Assembly: GCA_017161705.1 (NCBI GenBank) | Contig: JADFCW010000008.1 | Location: 1 to 48,824, forward strand | Length of the DNA: 48,824 nucleotides | Direction of reading: 5' to 3' | From: Candidatus Sumerlaeota bacterium | GTDB lineage: Bacteria > Sumerlaeota > Sumerlaeia > JADFCW01 | Shown here: positions 1-8,998 of the stretch, piece after piece | Layout: every line of letters starts with the position of its first letter | Position numbering within the stretch: the stretch's first letter is position 1 | The notes under the pieces: model-generated | The model's database searches: none | What the model was told of the DNA's origin: nothing | The model's input: the letters and a program-made list of their open reading frames with translations, nothing else | Position numbers and translations under genes: made by a program

Positions 1-1161
1 GAGGATTGCGGGGTCGGGATGAGACGGCGGGACTTTCATGCGCATGCCGCACGAACATTGGGCGATGTGATAGCCGCTTTTGCGATACAGCACGTCCATT
101 GCCTCGCGCTTTCGAGCGGCGGGAGAGGGTTCAGCGTCGGTCGCACCTTCGCGCACAGGTATCTCGCTCGAATCGGCCAGCGCCGACGTACCGATCAATC
201 CGGACCTGCCGCTGACGGCGCGGTAGGCTTCCTCGTATTGTACAAAAGAAGCACTTTTCCCCATGGCCCGAAGAATCTTGATCCTCTCGGCCGTCGGCGG
301 ATGGGTCGAGAACAAACCGGAAACACCGCCCCGGGCAGCCAGAGGGTTGACAATAAACATCGGGGCGATCACACGGTTCACCGTGGGGCGTTCGCTCAAT
401 ACCGCTCTTTCGATCTTTTCCAGGGCGGAGGCCAATCCTTCGGGGTAACGCGTGAAACGCGCCGCCGACGCGTCGGCCAAATACTCGCGCTTGCGCGAGC
501 AGGCAAAATAGAGCAAGCGTGCAAAGATCGGCGCCAGAATTACCAACACCAGCGAGATCACTACCAGAAGGGCCTGCACCTGATCGCCGCCCCGGCTCCG
601 CCCGCCCCGAAACCGCCCATAGGCCATGCTCCGCCAGAACAGGTCGGCAATCAGCACAATGGCCGCCACCATCACGCCCGCTAACACGATGAACCGCGTG
701 TCCTGATTGCGGATGTGCCCAATTTCGTGGGCGACGACGCCCTGCAGCTCGTCGCGGTTCAGCCGTGCCAGAAGCCCCGTGGTCACCGCCACCGCTGAAC
801 GTTTCGGCGATCCGACCGCAAACGCATTGGGTACGTTGGACTCGATCAGGTAGACCTCGGGCATGGCGGGCAGGCCCGAGGCAATGGTCATCTCCTCGAC
901 GATGTTGAACAGTTTCGGCAGGTCGCGCTTTTCGATCCGGCGCGCGCCCGCTGTTGCCAGCATGATATTATCGCCGCCGGCATAGGCGACCAGGGTCAGA
1001 ATCAGCCATACGGCTCCGGCCAGTGCCGCGCCGGCCAACGCCCCTTCGGGCGCACCCGTGGCGGCCGCGCCGAGACTGGATCCCAGCGCCAGCAGAAGAA
1101 CGGCCATCAAGACCAGAAGGATCGCCGACTTGCGTTGGTTGGAACGGATTTGCTCCCACAC
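1..1161 (-). CDS. htpX: HtpX-like M48 membrane zinc metalloprotease with C-terminal zinc-ribbon tail (partial, runs off left edge)
   Basis: This is an integral membrane zinc protease for quality control of membrane proteins. It is absent from the ORF track because it has no stop inside the window. Reading the minus strand from a GTG at 1161 gives 387 open codons. An N-terminal hydrophobic segment is followed by VVAHEIGHIRNQD, with the first zinc-binding His near residue 145, then further membrane segments, and REYLADA supplying the third ligand. A typical M48 ending (STHPPTAERI) is followed by an extra stretch with CSCGMRMKVPP, which looks like the start of a zinc ribbon that standard HtpX lacks. 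The GTG lies 4 nt after the stop of the zf-TFIIB gene, so the two are probably translationally coupled. The family assignment is firm; the extra domain is only partly visible. Confidence 0.9.
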   Translation of the reverse strand, partial: MWEQIRSNQRKSAILLVLMAVLLLALGSSLGAAATGAPEGALAGAALAGAVWLILTLVAYAGGDNIMLATAGARRIEKRDLPKLFNIVEEMTIASGLPAMPEVYLIESNVPNAFAVGSPKRSAVAVTTGLLARLNRDELQGVVAHEIGHIRNQDTRFIVLAGVMVAAIVLIADLFWRSMAYGRFRGGRSRGGDQVQALLVVISLVLVILAPIFARLLYFACSRKREYLADASAARFTRYPEGLASALEKIERAVLSERPTVNRVIAPMFIVNPLAARGGVSGLFSTHPPTAERIKILRAMGKSASFVQYEEAYRAVSGRSGLIGTSALADSSEIPVREGATDAEPSPAARKREAMDVLYRKSGYHIAQCSCGMRMKVPPSHPDPAIL

Positions 1162-1165
1162 GGTT

Positions 1166-1582
1166 TTACCCGCTTCCCGGCCGCCCTCGTTCGCTTTGCA
1201 GCAGACGGCCCAACAAACGCTTTACGGCTTCGGTTTCCGGTGCTCCGCCCGCCGATTCGATCAGCCGTCCCAGTTCGCCCTCATCGAGCCAGAGACCGTG
1301 GCCGTGCGAGCAACGGTCCACGACCACCGGCAGCGATCCTTTCGCGTCCACTTCATCCATTCGCGCGCCGCAGACCGGACATCGCCGCTTCGGGCCGCTC
1401 AAAGGCCGACCCTGCTGCTGGAGAGTCTGGCGGATCGGTCCGGACGGCACGCCGCTCATTTCCAGCAGAAGCTCGAGTTCGCCCCGATCGAGCCAGATTC
1501 CCTTGCACCGCAAACAGTGGTCCACCTCGATGCGGTCCATCTCCAGCACAATCATTTCAATCAGGCAAACGGGACACAACAT
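1166..1582 (-). CDS. zf-TFIIB zinc-finger protein
   Basis: This is a small, probably soluble protein with two zinc-ribbon repeats of the zf-TFIIB type. The first contains CPVC, then HCLRCKGIWLDRGELE; the second contains CPVCGARMD, then DRCSHGHGLWLDEGELG. The W-L-D-x-G-E-L signature occurs twice. Start choice: the ORF track begins at 1639, but the ATG at 1582 sits 8 nt after AAGGA and begins directly at the first ribbon (MLCPVC), so I prefer 1582, giving 138 aa. It lies 78 nt after argB and 4 nt before the htpX start on the same strand. The family is common and its function is not established; proximity to htpX suggests a link to that protease or simple co-transcription. Confidence 0.85.
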   Translation of the reverse strand: MLCPVCLIEMIVLEMDRIEVDHCLRCKGIWLDRGELELLLEMSGVPSGPIRQTLQQQGRPLSGPKRRCPVCGARMDEVDAKGSLPVVVDRCSHGHGLWLDEGELGRLIESAGGAPETEAVKRLLGRLLQSERGRPGSG

Positions 1583-1660
1583 CCCAGTGATCCTTCGCGG
1601 CTGAAATCCGTTCGCGCCTGCGTAGTGTTTTTGTCGCACTCCGGCGGTCGGGCAAGGCCG

Positions 1661-2575
1661 TTACGAAATAATCTCCGTTCCGATCCCTGTATCTGTGAAC
1701 AGTTCGAGCAGGAGCGCATGGGGGATGCGCCCGTCGAGAATATGGGTTTTTTCGACGCCGCCGGCAAGAGCTTCGAGACAGGCGCGAACCTTCGGGATCA
1801 TGCCGCCGCTGATGATGCCATCGCGGATCAATGCCTCGCAATCGGCGGCGCGAATCGTGGGGATCATGGTTGCAGGGTCGGCGGGATTTTTGCAGATCCC
1901 GCGCACGTCCGTCAATAGAATCAGGCGCGCAGCTTTGAGGGCGGCGGCAATTTCGGCAGCCACCGTGTCGGCATTGATGTTGAGCGTCTGGCCGTCGGCA
2001 TCCACGCCGATCGGTGAAATAACGGGAATAAACTCGTGCTTGTCGAGCACATCGAGGATTTCGGGATTGACGCGTTCGACTTCGCCGACGTAACCGATGT
2101 CGCCGACCTTGCCGTCGGGACCCGTCGGCCGGAACCGTTTGGCCAGAACCAGTCCAGCATCCTTGCCGCTGAGCCCCACGGCCCGACCCCCAGCCAGGTT
2201 GATTCCATTGACAATTTCGCCGTTGATCTTCCCGTCGAGCACCATCTGCGTGACGGAAAGAGTCTCCTCGTCGGTAACCCTCTGGCCCTCGAAGAATTTC
2301 GGCTGAATACCCAGCTTTTTCATGAGCTTGGTAATTTCCGGCCCTCCGCCGTGAACAATCACCACCCGAATGCCGACCGATTCCATCAGCACCACGTCGT
2401 GGATGACTCCCGCCTTCAACTCCTCCTTCACCATGGCGTGGCCGCCGTATTTGATGACGACGGTCTTGTTGTCGAATTGCTGGATGTACGGCAAGGCCTC
2501 GGCTAAAACGCGGGCGCGCTCGATGGCCGGTGCCAGAACCGGATCCTCGAGCTGTTGTTCTTTTGCCGAACCCAT
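1661..2575 (-). CDS. argB: Acetylglutamate kinase (NAGK)
   Basis: The enzyme phosphorylates N-acetyl-L-glutamate with ATP, the second step of arginine biosynthesis, in the cytoplasm. The 304-aa product has the amino-acid kinase fold: KTVVIKYGGHAM near residue 40, IVHGGGPEI, and the C-terminal GGMIPKVRACLEA segment. The N-terminal stretch ending in ARVLAEALPYIQ matches the extra helix of hexameric, arginine-inhibited NAGKs, which usually accompany the cyclic (ArgJ) pathway. This family knowledge fits the nearby argJ. A GGAGGAG box lies 10 nt before the ATG. The gene is on the same strand as argJ, separated from it by one lipoprotein gene. It is distinct from the LysZ paralogue at 19396, which has the shorter carrier-type kinase sequence. 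Confidence 0.97.
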   Translation of the reverse strand: MGSAKEQQLEDPVLAPAIERARVLAEALPYIQQFDNKTVVIKYGGHAMVKEELKAGVIHDVVLMESVGIRVVIVHGGGPEITKLMKKLGIQPKFFEGQRVTDEETLSVTQMVLDGKINGEIVNGINLAGGRAVGLSGKDAGLVLAKRFRPTGPDGKVGDIGYVGEVERVNPEILDVLDKHEFIPVISPIGVDADGQTLNINADTVAAEIAAALKAARLILLTDVRGICKNPADPATMIPTIRAADCEALIRDGIISGGMIPKVRACLEALAGGVEKTHILDGRIPHALLLELFTDTGIGTEIIS

Positions 2576-2666
2576 GGGGTGTTTTCTCCTCCCGAAACAG
2601 AATCATGGAGCCGACGCGCGGCTCGCGCCATGGAAGCAGTTCATTGGCTGCCCGCCTGCGCCGCCC

Positions 2667-3371
2667 TCACCGTTTGTTTTCGATTTTCAAATTGTCGAAC
2701 CGAACCCAGTTACCCACCGTGCTGAAACCAAAATAGCGGTGTTCGGCATCCTTGATGGGCGTTTCGTCCGAAGCGCTGATCAACAGGTCCTCGTTGATAT
2801 AAACTCGAATCGAGCCCCGGTAGCGTTTGATTTTCACTGCATAGGGACGCTCTTTGTGCAATGTGATAGATTCGCGGCCGAGGCGCTCGCGGCTGGCCTC
2901 ATCCCCGTCGCGCGTGATCTTATACAGCGTAATCCGCTTGTTGTCCGACCCGCCGACGATCAACTCGTAGCCCGACAGCGTCTTTCCGTTGCCGAAAATG
3001 TAGCAATTGAGCTCGCCCGGATGATCGAGGCATTCGCCCTCGAACTCCATCACCAGATCGTCGGGAATCGGATGCCTCAGCCAAAGAATGGTCCGGGTCT
3101 GCGAGGTTTGGCGCGCATCGCCCTCGAGCCAGCCGTCGCGAACCGCCCACTGGCCGGTGTCATTCCATTGCCAGTCCATCATTTCGGCGTTGGAGTTGAA
3201 CTGCGCTCGGAAGATAGCGAGCGTGCCGTCCTTGCTCTGTTTGCTGCCGCAGGCCCCCCCGACGAGAGCCATAGCCCCAAGCAGCCATATAAAAATGAAA
3301 GCACCCCTTCCCCGCGTACCCCGCTGGCTTTTTCGGATGCTGCTCTGACGACAGGTGGTTTGAGCTTTCAT
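2667..3371 (-). CDS. Lipoprotein with LamG/DUF1080-like beta-sandwich domain
   Basis: The product is a 234-aa exported protein. A basic N-terminus and the hydrophobic run FIFIWLLGAMALVGGAC form a plausible lipoprotein signal with the lipobox Cys near residue 41. The rest looks like one concanavalin-type beta-sandwich: WAVRDGWLEGDA near the start, LVMEFEGECL in the middle and YFGFSTVGNWVRFDNLKIEN at the end. That pattern is typical of DUF1080 (3-keto-disaccharide hydrolase)-like and LamG-like domains. It starts 19 nt after argJ and ends 91 nt before argB, so it seems to sit inside the arginine operon, where a surface carbohydrate-binding protein is unexpected. No catalytic residues can be assigned by eye, so the exact function is open. 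Confidence 0.7.
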   Translation of the reverse strand: MKAQTTCRQSSIRKSQRGTRGRGAFIFIWLLGAMALVGGACGSKQSKDGTLAIFRAQFNSNAEMMDWQWNDTGQWAVRDGWLEGDARQTSQTRTILWLRHPIPDDLVMEFEGECLDHPGELNCYIFGNGKTLSGYELIVGGSDNKRITLYKITRDGDEASRERLGRESITLHKERPYAVKIKRYRGSIRVYINEDLLISASDETPIKDAEHRYFGFSTVGNWVRFDNLKIENKR

Positions 3372-3390
3372 CTTCCTGCACGGTCAACCA

Positions 3391-4605
3391 TCAAGTCGTA
3401 TAATGGGCGTTAAAGCTGACATAGGCATCGGAAATGTCGCAAGTCCAAAAGATTGCAGCGCCCGAACCGCCCGTGCCCAGGTCCACCTCGACAGAGAATT
3501 CTGGCTTTTTCATCGCCGCGGCCAGCGCCCCACGGTCGGCCCCTGTCAGCGTTCCCCGATCCAGCACACGCATGCCGTCAAATCCCACGCTGCATTGCCG
3601 CGGATCTAATTCCACGCCCGCATTGCCCAAGGCCGCCGCAATCCGGCCCCAGTTGGGGTCCTCGCCCAGAAACGCCATTTTGACAAGGATGGAATTGGCC
3701 AGCGAGCGAGCGACTTGCCGCGCCTCGTCGTCCGACCGCGCGCCGGTGATCCGGAGCGTGACCAGCTTGGTCGCCCCTTCGCCGTCGCGCACCATCATGC
3801 GCGCCAGCTCAATGCATATATCGCGCACAGCGTTTTCGAAGACCGCTGCCTCGGCGCTCCCGCGCCGGATCGCGGCATTGCCCGCCGCGCCGTTGGCCAG
3901 CAGGATCACCGTGTCGTTGGTGCTCGTGTCGCCGTCCACCGAAATGCTGTTGAACGAATCGCGCACGGCGGGACGCAACACGGTCGGCAGACAGCCGGAC
4001 TCGACCGCCGCATCGGTGGCCAGAAAACAGAACATCGTCGCCATGTTGGGATGAATCATACCCGCGCCCTTGGCCATGCCGATCAAACGGACGTCCTTTC
4101 CGCCGACCTCGAATCGGCGTCCGGCCATCTTGCGGAACGCATCGGTCGTGCAGATCGCGTCGGCCGCCGACTCCCAGCCGGTCGGACTCAGCGCGGCCGC
4201 AACGCGCGGAATGCCTGCCTCGATCTTGTCCATGGGCAGCGGAACGCCGATAACGCCGGTCGAACAGACAAACACTTCCTCCGCTGGCGCGCCGATGGCC
4301 CGGCCCGCCGCCTCGCACATGGCCAGAGCATCGCGCTCGCCTTGCTCGCCCGTGCAGGCGTTGGCATTGCCGCTCGATGCAATAATAGCGCGCGCGCCGT
4401 TGCGGCCGTGACGGCGCGAAACCACCACCGGCGCGGCGGCAAAACGGTTCTGGGTGAACATCGCCGCCGCCTCACACCGCGTCTCCGAAACAATCATCGC
4501 CAGATCGGGCCGGCCCGATGCCTTGATCCCGCAGGTGACGCCCGCGGCGCGAAATCCCCGCGGATAGCATGCGCTTTCGACTGGCTGGGGACTATACATC
4601 GCCAT
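3391..4605 (-). CDS. argJ: Bifunctional ornithine acetyltransferase / N-acetylglutamate synthase
   Basis: ArgJ recycles the acetyl group from N-acetylornithine to glutamate, and can also make acetylglutamate from acetyl-CoA, in cyclic arginine biosynthesis. The self-processing site is present: KGAGMIHPNMATM, with the nucleophilic Thr near residue 190 that becomes the N-terminus of the beta chain after autocleavage. The C-terminus (ISDAYVSFNAHYTT) matches the family. The ORF track starts at 4719, but the ATG at 4605 has AAAGGA 7 nt upstream and gives the usual length (404 aa), so I chose it. It heads a minus-strand run: argJ, lipoprotein, argB, zf-TFIIB, htpX. No argC, argD or argF is adjacent. 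Confidence 0.96.
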   Translation of the reverse strand: MAMYSPQPVESACYPRGFRAAGVTCGIKASGRPDLAMIVSETRCEAAAMFTQNRFAAAPVVVSRRHGRNGARAIIASSGNANACTGEQGERDALAMCEAAGRAIGAPAEEVFVCSTGVIGVPLPMDKIEAGIPRVAAALSPTGWESAADAICTTDAFRKMAGRRFEVGGKDVRLIGMAKGAGMIHPNMATMFCFLATDAAVESGCLPTVLRPAVRDSFNSISVDGDTSTNDTVILLANGAAGNAAIRRGSAEAAVFENAVRDICIELARMMVRDGEGATKLVTLRITGARSDDEARQVARSLANSILVKMAFLGEDPNWGRIAAALGNAGVELDPRQCSVGFDGMRVLDRGTLTGADRGALAAAMKKPEFSVEVDLGTGGSGAAIFWTCDISDAYVSFNAHYTT

Positions 4606-4980
4606 TGCGCAATCCTTTCCTCGTGCGCCGGACAGTTGCGGGAAAAATTTTGACCTACCATCGCGAGTATACCGCACCAGCGCAACGAGTCCGGCATCAT
4701 GCGCGCGCCCGCAAAACAATCAATATAAAACTCTGCCGCGGGGGGCGGTGCGTTCGCTGACAGGCCTGTTCCGCAAAGAGAGAATATGCGCAGGGTGCGG
4801 CCTCCGCACCCCGTTCCGCCCCCGCCGGATTTCTATCTTGATTTGGAAGCGAGGTCTTTGATAACCACCCGAGCAGCGGCGGCGGGAAATTATAGGGCCG
4901 CAGGAGGACCGAAGCCTCTAGGTAACCGCCGTTTGTTCCCGCAATCGAGCCGCCGCAAAAGTCATTCGGCGAGGTTTCGC
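4606..4980. other. Divergent intergenic region between argJ and the PfkB kinase gene
   Basis: This 375-nt spacer separates genes read in opposite directions, so it should hold both promoters. On the minus strand, TATACT (4676-4681) is a fair -10 element about 70 nt upstream of argJ, but I cannot find a convincing -35 at the right spacing. On the plus strand, GAGG lies 6 nt before the kinase ATG and no clear promoter is visible. I see no ArgR-type palindrome that I would trust. Confidence 0.4.
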
Positions 4981-6006
4981 ATGACCAAACGCACGGGCAT
5001 CGCCGTTGCAGGCAATTGGATTATTGACCACGTCAAAATTCTCGACACATGGCCGGCCGAGGGCACCCTGGCCAACATTCTCTCGGAAGGCCGCGGCACA
5101 GGGGGCGCGCCTTACAACGTCGCCGTGGACCTCCACACTCTCGACCCCTCGCTGCCCATCGAGTGCATTGGTCTGATCGGCCGCGACTCCGACGGTGAGT
5201 TTATCCTCGGCCACATGCGCGCCCTCGGCTGCGACACTCGCCAGTTGCGCCAGACCCGCGCCGCCCCAACTTCCTACACCGACGTGATGACCGTTCAAGG
5301 AACGGGTAACCGCACGTTTTTTCACAACCGCGGCACCAATGCGCTGTTTTCCATTCAACACATCAACTTCGACGCCGTGCGGTCGCGCATCTTTCATCTC
5401 GGCTATCTTCTTCTGCTCGATCAATTGGACAAGAGCGATCCGGAGTTTCGCACGGTGGCGGCCCGGTTGCTCTGCGAGCTTCGCAAGCGCGGCATCAAAA
5501 CCTCCGTGGATGTCGTCAGCGAGGACAGCCGCCGCTTCGAGCGTATCGTCAATCCCGCCCTGCCCCACATGGACTATCTCATTCTCAACGAAATCGAGGC
5601 CTGCCGCACCACCGGCCACGTGCCGCGAAAGGGAAAGCACCTCGACATGGCGGCCATCAAGGCCAGCGCGCGCGAACTGCTCCGGCGCGGCGTCCATGAA
5701 CTGGTCTGCATTCACATGCCCGAGGGCGGCTATGTGCTCGATGCCAAAGGACGCGAGATTTTCCAGCCCTCGCTTGAACTGCCGCGCAGCTTTATCAAAG
5801 GAAGCGCGGGGGCCGGCGACGCCTTTTGCGCCGGCATGCTCTACGGCATTTACAACCGCTGGCCGATTCGCAAATGTCTTCTTCTGGCCGTCTGTTGCGG
5901 CGCCGCCTGCATGAGCGATCCCACGTGCACGGCGGGCATGCGGCCGCTGAAGGAAACGCTGGCCCTGGCCGGCGAATTTGCCTTTCAGGAACCGTTGGAG
6001 GTGTGA
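4981..6006 (+). CDS. PfkB-family carbohydrate kinase
   Basis: This 341-aa cytoplasmic protein is a ribokinase-like sugar kinase that should phosphorylate a sugar or sugar acid with ATP. The N-terminal GNWIIDHVK and GRGTGGAPYNVAVDL segments match the substrate-binding region. The C-terminal GSAGAGDAFCAGMLYG carries the PfkB anion hole and catalytic Asp (G-A-G-D). The ORF track start at 4786 is too early; the ATG at 4981 follows GAGG by 6 nt and starts the fold directly. The next gene on the strand is glucuronate isomerase, 350 nt away, so a 2-keto-3-deoxygluconate kinase role in uronate breakdown is possible. Sequence alone does not fix the substrate. Confidence 0.85.
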   Translation: MTKRTGIAVAGNWIIDHVKILDTWPAEGTLANILSEGRGTGGAPYNVAVDLHTLDPSLPIECIGLIGRDSDGEFILGHMRALGCDTRQLRQTRAAPTSYTDVMTVQGTGNRTFFHNRGTNALFSIQHINFDAVRSRIFHLGYLLLLDQLDKSDPEFRTVAARLLCELRKRGIKTSVDVVSEDSRRFERIVNPALPHMDYLILNEIEACRTTGHVPRKGKHLDMAAIKASARELLRRGVHELVCIHMPEGGYVLDAKGREIFQPSLELPRSFIKGSAGAGDAFCAGMLYGIYNRWPIRKCLLLAVCCGAACMSDPTCTAGMRPLKETLALAGEFAFQEPLEV

Positions 6007-6356
6007 GAAGAAACCCTGCTCCTGCGTGAAACAGCGCCCGACCCTCCGCCTCCCGCGGCAAGTGCGTGCCGCTCGTTTCCAACACCCATCCCCAAAGGGA
6101 TGCCCTGCAAATTCAACTCTGGGGATAGGCCTGCCCCGCGCGCAGTTCAAATCAAAACAGGCTTTCTACCCTTTTGAGCACGCCAACCTCCCCCCACCAA
6201 AGCAATCAATTTCCGCTTGCCCTCCTGGTGTCAACATGACAAACCATCGGCGGATTCATGGAACCGAACCGTGCGCCAAAACCGTTCACCGGCAAGAGGT
6301 CCGGCCGCTTGTCCAAAATCCAAAACCGAAAATCCAAAAGCCACAGGAGCCGAAAC
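6007..6356 (+). other. Intergenic region upstream of uxaC
   Basis: This 350-nt stretch has no credible gene. It holds a small perfect hairpin, CATCCC/GGGATG (6087-6102, loop CAAA), without a following T run, and a low-complexity stretch of AAAATCC-like units near 6312-6340. The uxaC ribosome-binding site AGGAG lies at its end. No recognisable promoter or operator was found. Confidence 0.4.
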
Positions 6357-7799
6357 ATGGCCAAACGTCCGTTTATCCACGAAGATTTCCTTCTCGAAAC
6401 CGAGCCCGCACGGCGGCTGTATCATGAGTTCGCTGCCGACATGCCCATCATTGACTATCACTGCCACCTCTCGCCCGAACTCATCGCCCGCGACCACCGC
6501 TTTGCCAATCTCGCCGAAATCTGGCTCCAGGGCGATCACTACAAATGGCGGGCCATGCGCGCCAACGGCGTCGCGGAACGCTTCATCACCGGCGATGCCA
6601 GCGACTGGGAGAAATTCGAGAAATGGGCCGAGACCGTCCCCGCGCTGCTTCGCAATCCGCTCTATCATTGGACGCACCTCGAGCTGAAGCGGCCGTTCGG
6701 AATCAACGACCGGCTGCTGGGGCCGAAGACTGCGCGCGCAATCTGGGACGAGTGCAACGCCAAGCTGAAAAAACCGGCTTTCTCTTGCCGCGGCATCCTC
6801 AAGCAGATGAATGTCGCCGTCGTTTGCACGACCGACGATCCGGCCGACTCTCTCGAGCATCATCGCGCGCTGGCCGCGGACAAAAAGTTCCCCGTCAAAG
6901 TGCTGCCCACCTGGCGCCCCGATAGGGGCATGGCCGTGGAAAACCCCGCCGCCTTCAACGCATGGCTCAGCCGCCTCGAAGCCGCCGCCGACCTCGAGAT
7001 CAGGAGTTTCAACACCTACATGGAGGCCCTGCGAAAGCGCCACGACTTCTTTCATGAGACCGGCTGCCGTGTCTCGGACCACGGGATCGAGACCGTCTAT
7101 GCCGAGGAAACGCTCCTTAGCAAAGCGGCCCAGATCTTTTCCAAAATTCGCGCCGGCAAGATGCTCGACTCCAGCGAGATCGCATCTTTCAAGTCTGCCA
7201 TGCTCTATGAGTTTGCCGTCATGGACGCCGAGAAAAACTGGACGCAGCAATTCCACATCGGCGCTCTGCGCAATAACAACACCCGTATGTTTGAGGCCCT
7301 CGGACCCGACGCGGGGTTTGATTCGATTGCCGACGGCGAACTGGCCCGTCCCCTTTCGCGCTTCCTCGACCGACTCGAACGCGCGGGCCGCCTCACGCGT
7401 ACCATTCTCTACAACCTCAACCCCCGCGACAACGCGTTGATTGCCACCATGATCGGCAATTTTCAGGATGGCCAAACCCCCGGCAAAATCCAGTTCGGCA
7501 GCGCCTGGTGGTTCCTCGATCAACTCGACGGCATGACCCAGCAGATCGAAACACTTTCACAGATGGGCCTTCTCAGCCGTTTTGTCGGGATGCTGACCGA
7601 CAGCCGGTCGTTCCTCAGCTACACGCGCCACGAATACTTCCGGCGATTGCTGTGCAACATTCTCGGCAACGACATTGTGCGCGGCCTGATCCCCAACGAC
7701 ATGGCCATGGTCGGGGCCATGGTGCGCGACATCTGCACTTACAATGCCGTGCGCTATTTCGGCTTCGATGTGCCGGGGATCAAGCTGCCCAAGGGATAA
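6357..7799 (+). CDS. uxaC: Glucuronate isomerase
   Basis: UxaC converts D-glucuronate to D-fructuronate, and D-galacturonate to D-tagaturonate, at the entry of hexuronate catabolism in the cytoplasm. The 480-aa product has the family opening (FIHEDFLLET), the metal-binding IIDYHCHLSP motif near residue 35, and conserved internal blocks such as WTHLEL, HIGALRNNN, GSAWWFLDQ and the C-terminal HEYFRRLLCNILG. The ORF track begins at 6258; the ATG at 6357 has AGGAG 7 nt upstream and matches known N-termini, so it is preferred. Other uronate genes (uxuA, uxuB, kdgA) are not in the window. The upstream PfkB kinase may act later in the same route. The gene ends 11 nt from the convergent GNAT gene. 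Confidence 0.96.
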   Translation: MAKRPFIHEDFLLETEPARRLYHEFAADMPIIDYHCHLSPELIARDHRFANLAEIWLQGDHYKWRAMRANGVAERFITGDASDWEKFEKWAETVPALLRNPLYHWTHLELKRPFGINDRLLGPKTARAIWDECNAKLKKPAFSCRGILKQMNVAVVCTTDDPADSLEHHRALAADKKFPVKVLPTWRPDRGMAVENPAAFNAWLSRLEAAADLEIRSFNTYMEALRKRHDFFHETGCRVSDHGIETVYAEETLLSKAAQIFSKIRAGKMLDSSEIASFKSAMLYEFAVMDAEKNWTQQFHIGALRNNNTRMFEALGPDAGFDSIADGELARPLSRFLDRLERAGRLTRTILYNLNPRDNALIATMIGNFQDGQTPGKIQFGSAWWFLDQLDGMTQQIETLSQMGLLSRFVGMLTDSRSFLSYTRHEYFRRLLCNILGNDIVRGLIPNDMAMVGAMVRDICTYNAVRYFGFDVPGIKLPKG

Positions 7800-7810
7800 C
7801 GCAGAAAAAC

Positions 7811-8989
7811 TTATCCGCGACTTATCCAAGTCTCGTTTCTGGAAAAGCGCCAGCAGCGGGGAAAAAGCGCTTCTAGAATGTCGGCGGCCTGCGGTGGGAT
7901 TTCCACTTGATGGAGATAGGCCAGCGTGCGCGCCGAGCGGTAGCCGAGGATCATCTGCGCCACGGCGCCCGCACGCAACGGCACCGGCGCGAGGCCGGCG
8001 GCGATTCCCGCACGGACATGCCAGCCGGCGAGGGTTGCCTCCAGCGTGGCTTGTCCGGCATCGGTGTCAAACGCAACCGCGCCGGGTTTGATGTCTGCCC
8101 GTTGGGCAGGCCCTCCCGATACTTCCAGAACCGCTTGAAGGGCCGCGGCCAGATCGGTCAGACGCACCATGTCGCAGCGAACGTTGCGCGACCGTCCATT
8201 TTCCTCTTCGTCTGCGTCCTCCTGCGGTTCGCTAGGGGAAACGCGCACGCGCGCGCCGGCGGCCATCGCCATGACCATCAGCGGCGTGTGGCGCGTGGCA
8301 TAGATGGGATAATTCAGGCCGGGGCCGGGCGCGGGCGGATACTCGAACAGAATGCGCGACTTGCCTCGGCTTCGCGCTATCCACGCCGCCTCGCGCAACG
8401 CCGCAACGGCTTCCCCTTCGTCGAGATCGCGTTCGCGCGCCACGACCAGCAGGTCTTCCTGGATGTCCGGCGACTCGTCGAACACTAGCATTCCCTCGGG
8501 ATTGTCCGGCCGCCCGCCTCCGAAGGTCTGTTCAATTTCTTCGGGTCGAAGAACAAACGCGCTGTTATGCGTGAAGGTCTCGAAACCCAGCTCTCGACCC
8601 AGCGCATAGGGCAGGCGCGCTGCCAGCCACGGCACGCCTGCCGCGCGCAAATCGCCGCAGCACGCAGCGAGAAGTTCCCGAAAGGCGTTTGCATCGCCAA
8701 ACTCCGGATGCATACGGCCGGCAATCAGAAACGCGTAGCGAACGCTGCCGCGCGGGAAGTCCATCCGGCGGTCCGGGGCTATTGCGGCGAAGGCAACGGG
8801 AAGGTCCCCGACGCACAGTACGCGGATCCACTCGGAAGGGACGGAATCCCATGGAGCGGAAATCGGCGCGTCCCGCAAAAAGCGCTCGACCGCCGCCGCT
8901 CCTTCCGCCGTTTCCGCAGTCAAAATATTTGCCATGTTGTTTGTACTCGACAAAGGAACTGCCTGAGGCCTCCGGCCACCCCGCGGCAT
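7811..8989 (-). CDS. GNAT-family N-acetyltransferase with C-terminal SCP2-like domain
   Basis: The product (392 aa from the track start) resembles the two-part Eis/YitI-like acetyltransferases: one or two GNAT folds followed by a sterol-carrier-like C-terminal domain. The N-terminal half contains GVPWLAARLPYALGRELGFETF, where short substrate-loop features of GNAT proteins can be seen. The C-terminal MILGYRSARTLAYLHQ and LFPRCWRFSRNETW blocks match the usual ending of this group. The start is uncertain: the ATG at 8989 lies 9 nt after the stop of the cohesin-like gene and may be coupled to it. The ATG at 8935 (MANILTAET) begins at the conserved part but lacks a clear ribosome site. The acyl acceptor is unknown. 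Confidence 0.65.
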   Translation of the reverse strand: MPRGGRRPQAVPLSSTNNMANILTAETAEGAAAVERFLRDAPISAPWDSVPSEWIRVLCVGDLPVAFAAIAPDRRMDFPRGSVRYAFLIAGRMHPEFGDANAFRELLAACCGDLRAAGVPWLAARLPYALGRELGFETFTHNSAFVLRPEEIEQTFGGGRPDNPEGMLVFDESPDIQEDLLVVARERDLDEGEAVAALREAAWIARSRGKSRILFEYPPAPGPGLNYPIYATRHTPLMVMAMAAGARVRVSPSEPQEDADEEENGRSRNVRCDMVRLTDLAAALQAVLEVSGGPAQRADIKPGAVAFDTDAGQATLEATLAGWHVRAGIAAGLAPVPLRAGAVAQMILGYRSARTLAYLHQVEIPPQAADILEALFPRCWRFSRNETWISRG

Positions 8990-8998
8990 TCTCCCGCG

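Noticed and set aside
4640-4690. Plus-strand TTGACC...TATACC promoter for the PfkB gene
   Set aside because: The spacer is only about 12 nt, too short for a sigma-70 promoter.
7803-7831. Two TTATCC-containing stretches (TTATCCGCG, TTATCCAAG) resembling DnaA boxes
   Set aside because: Only two imperfect copies are present, partly inside the end of the GNAT gene, with no AT-rich unwinding region and no dnaA or dnaN nearby; not an origin.
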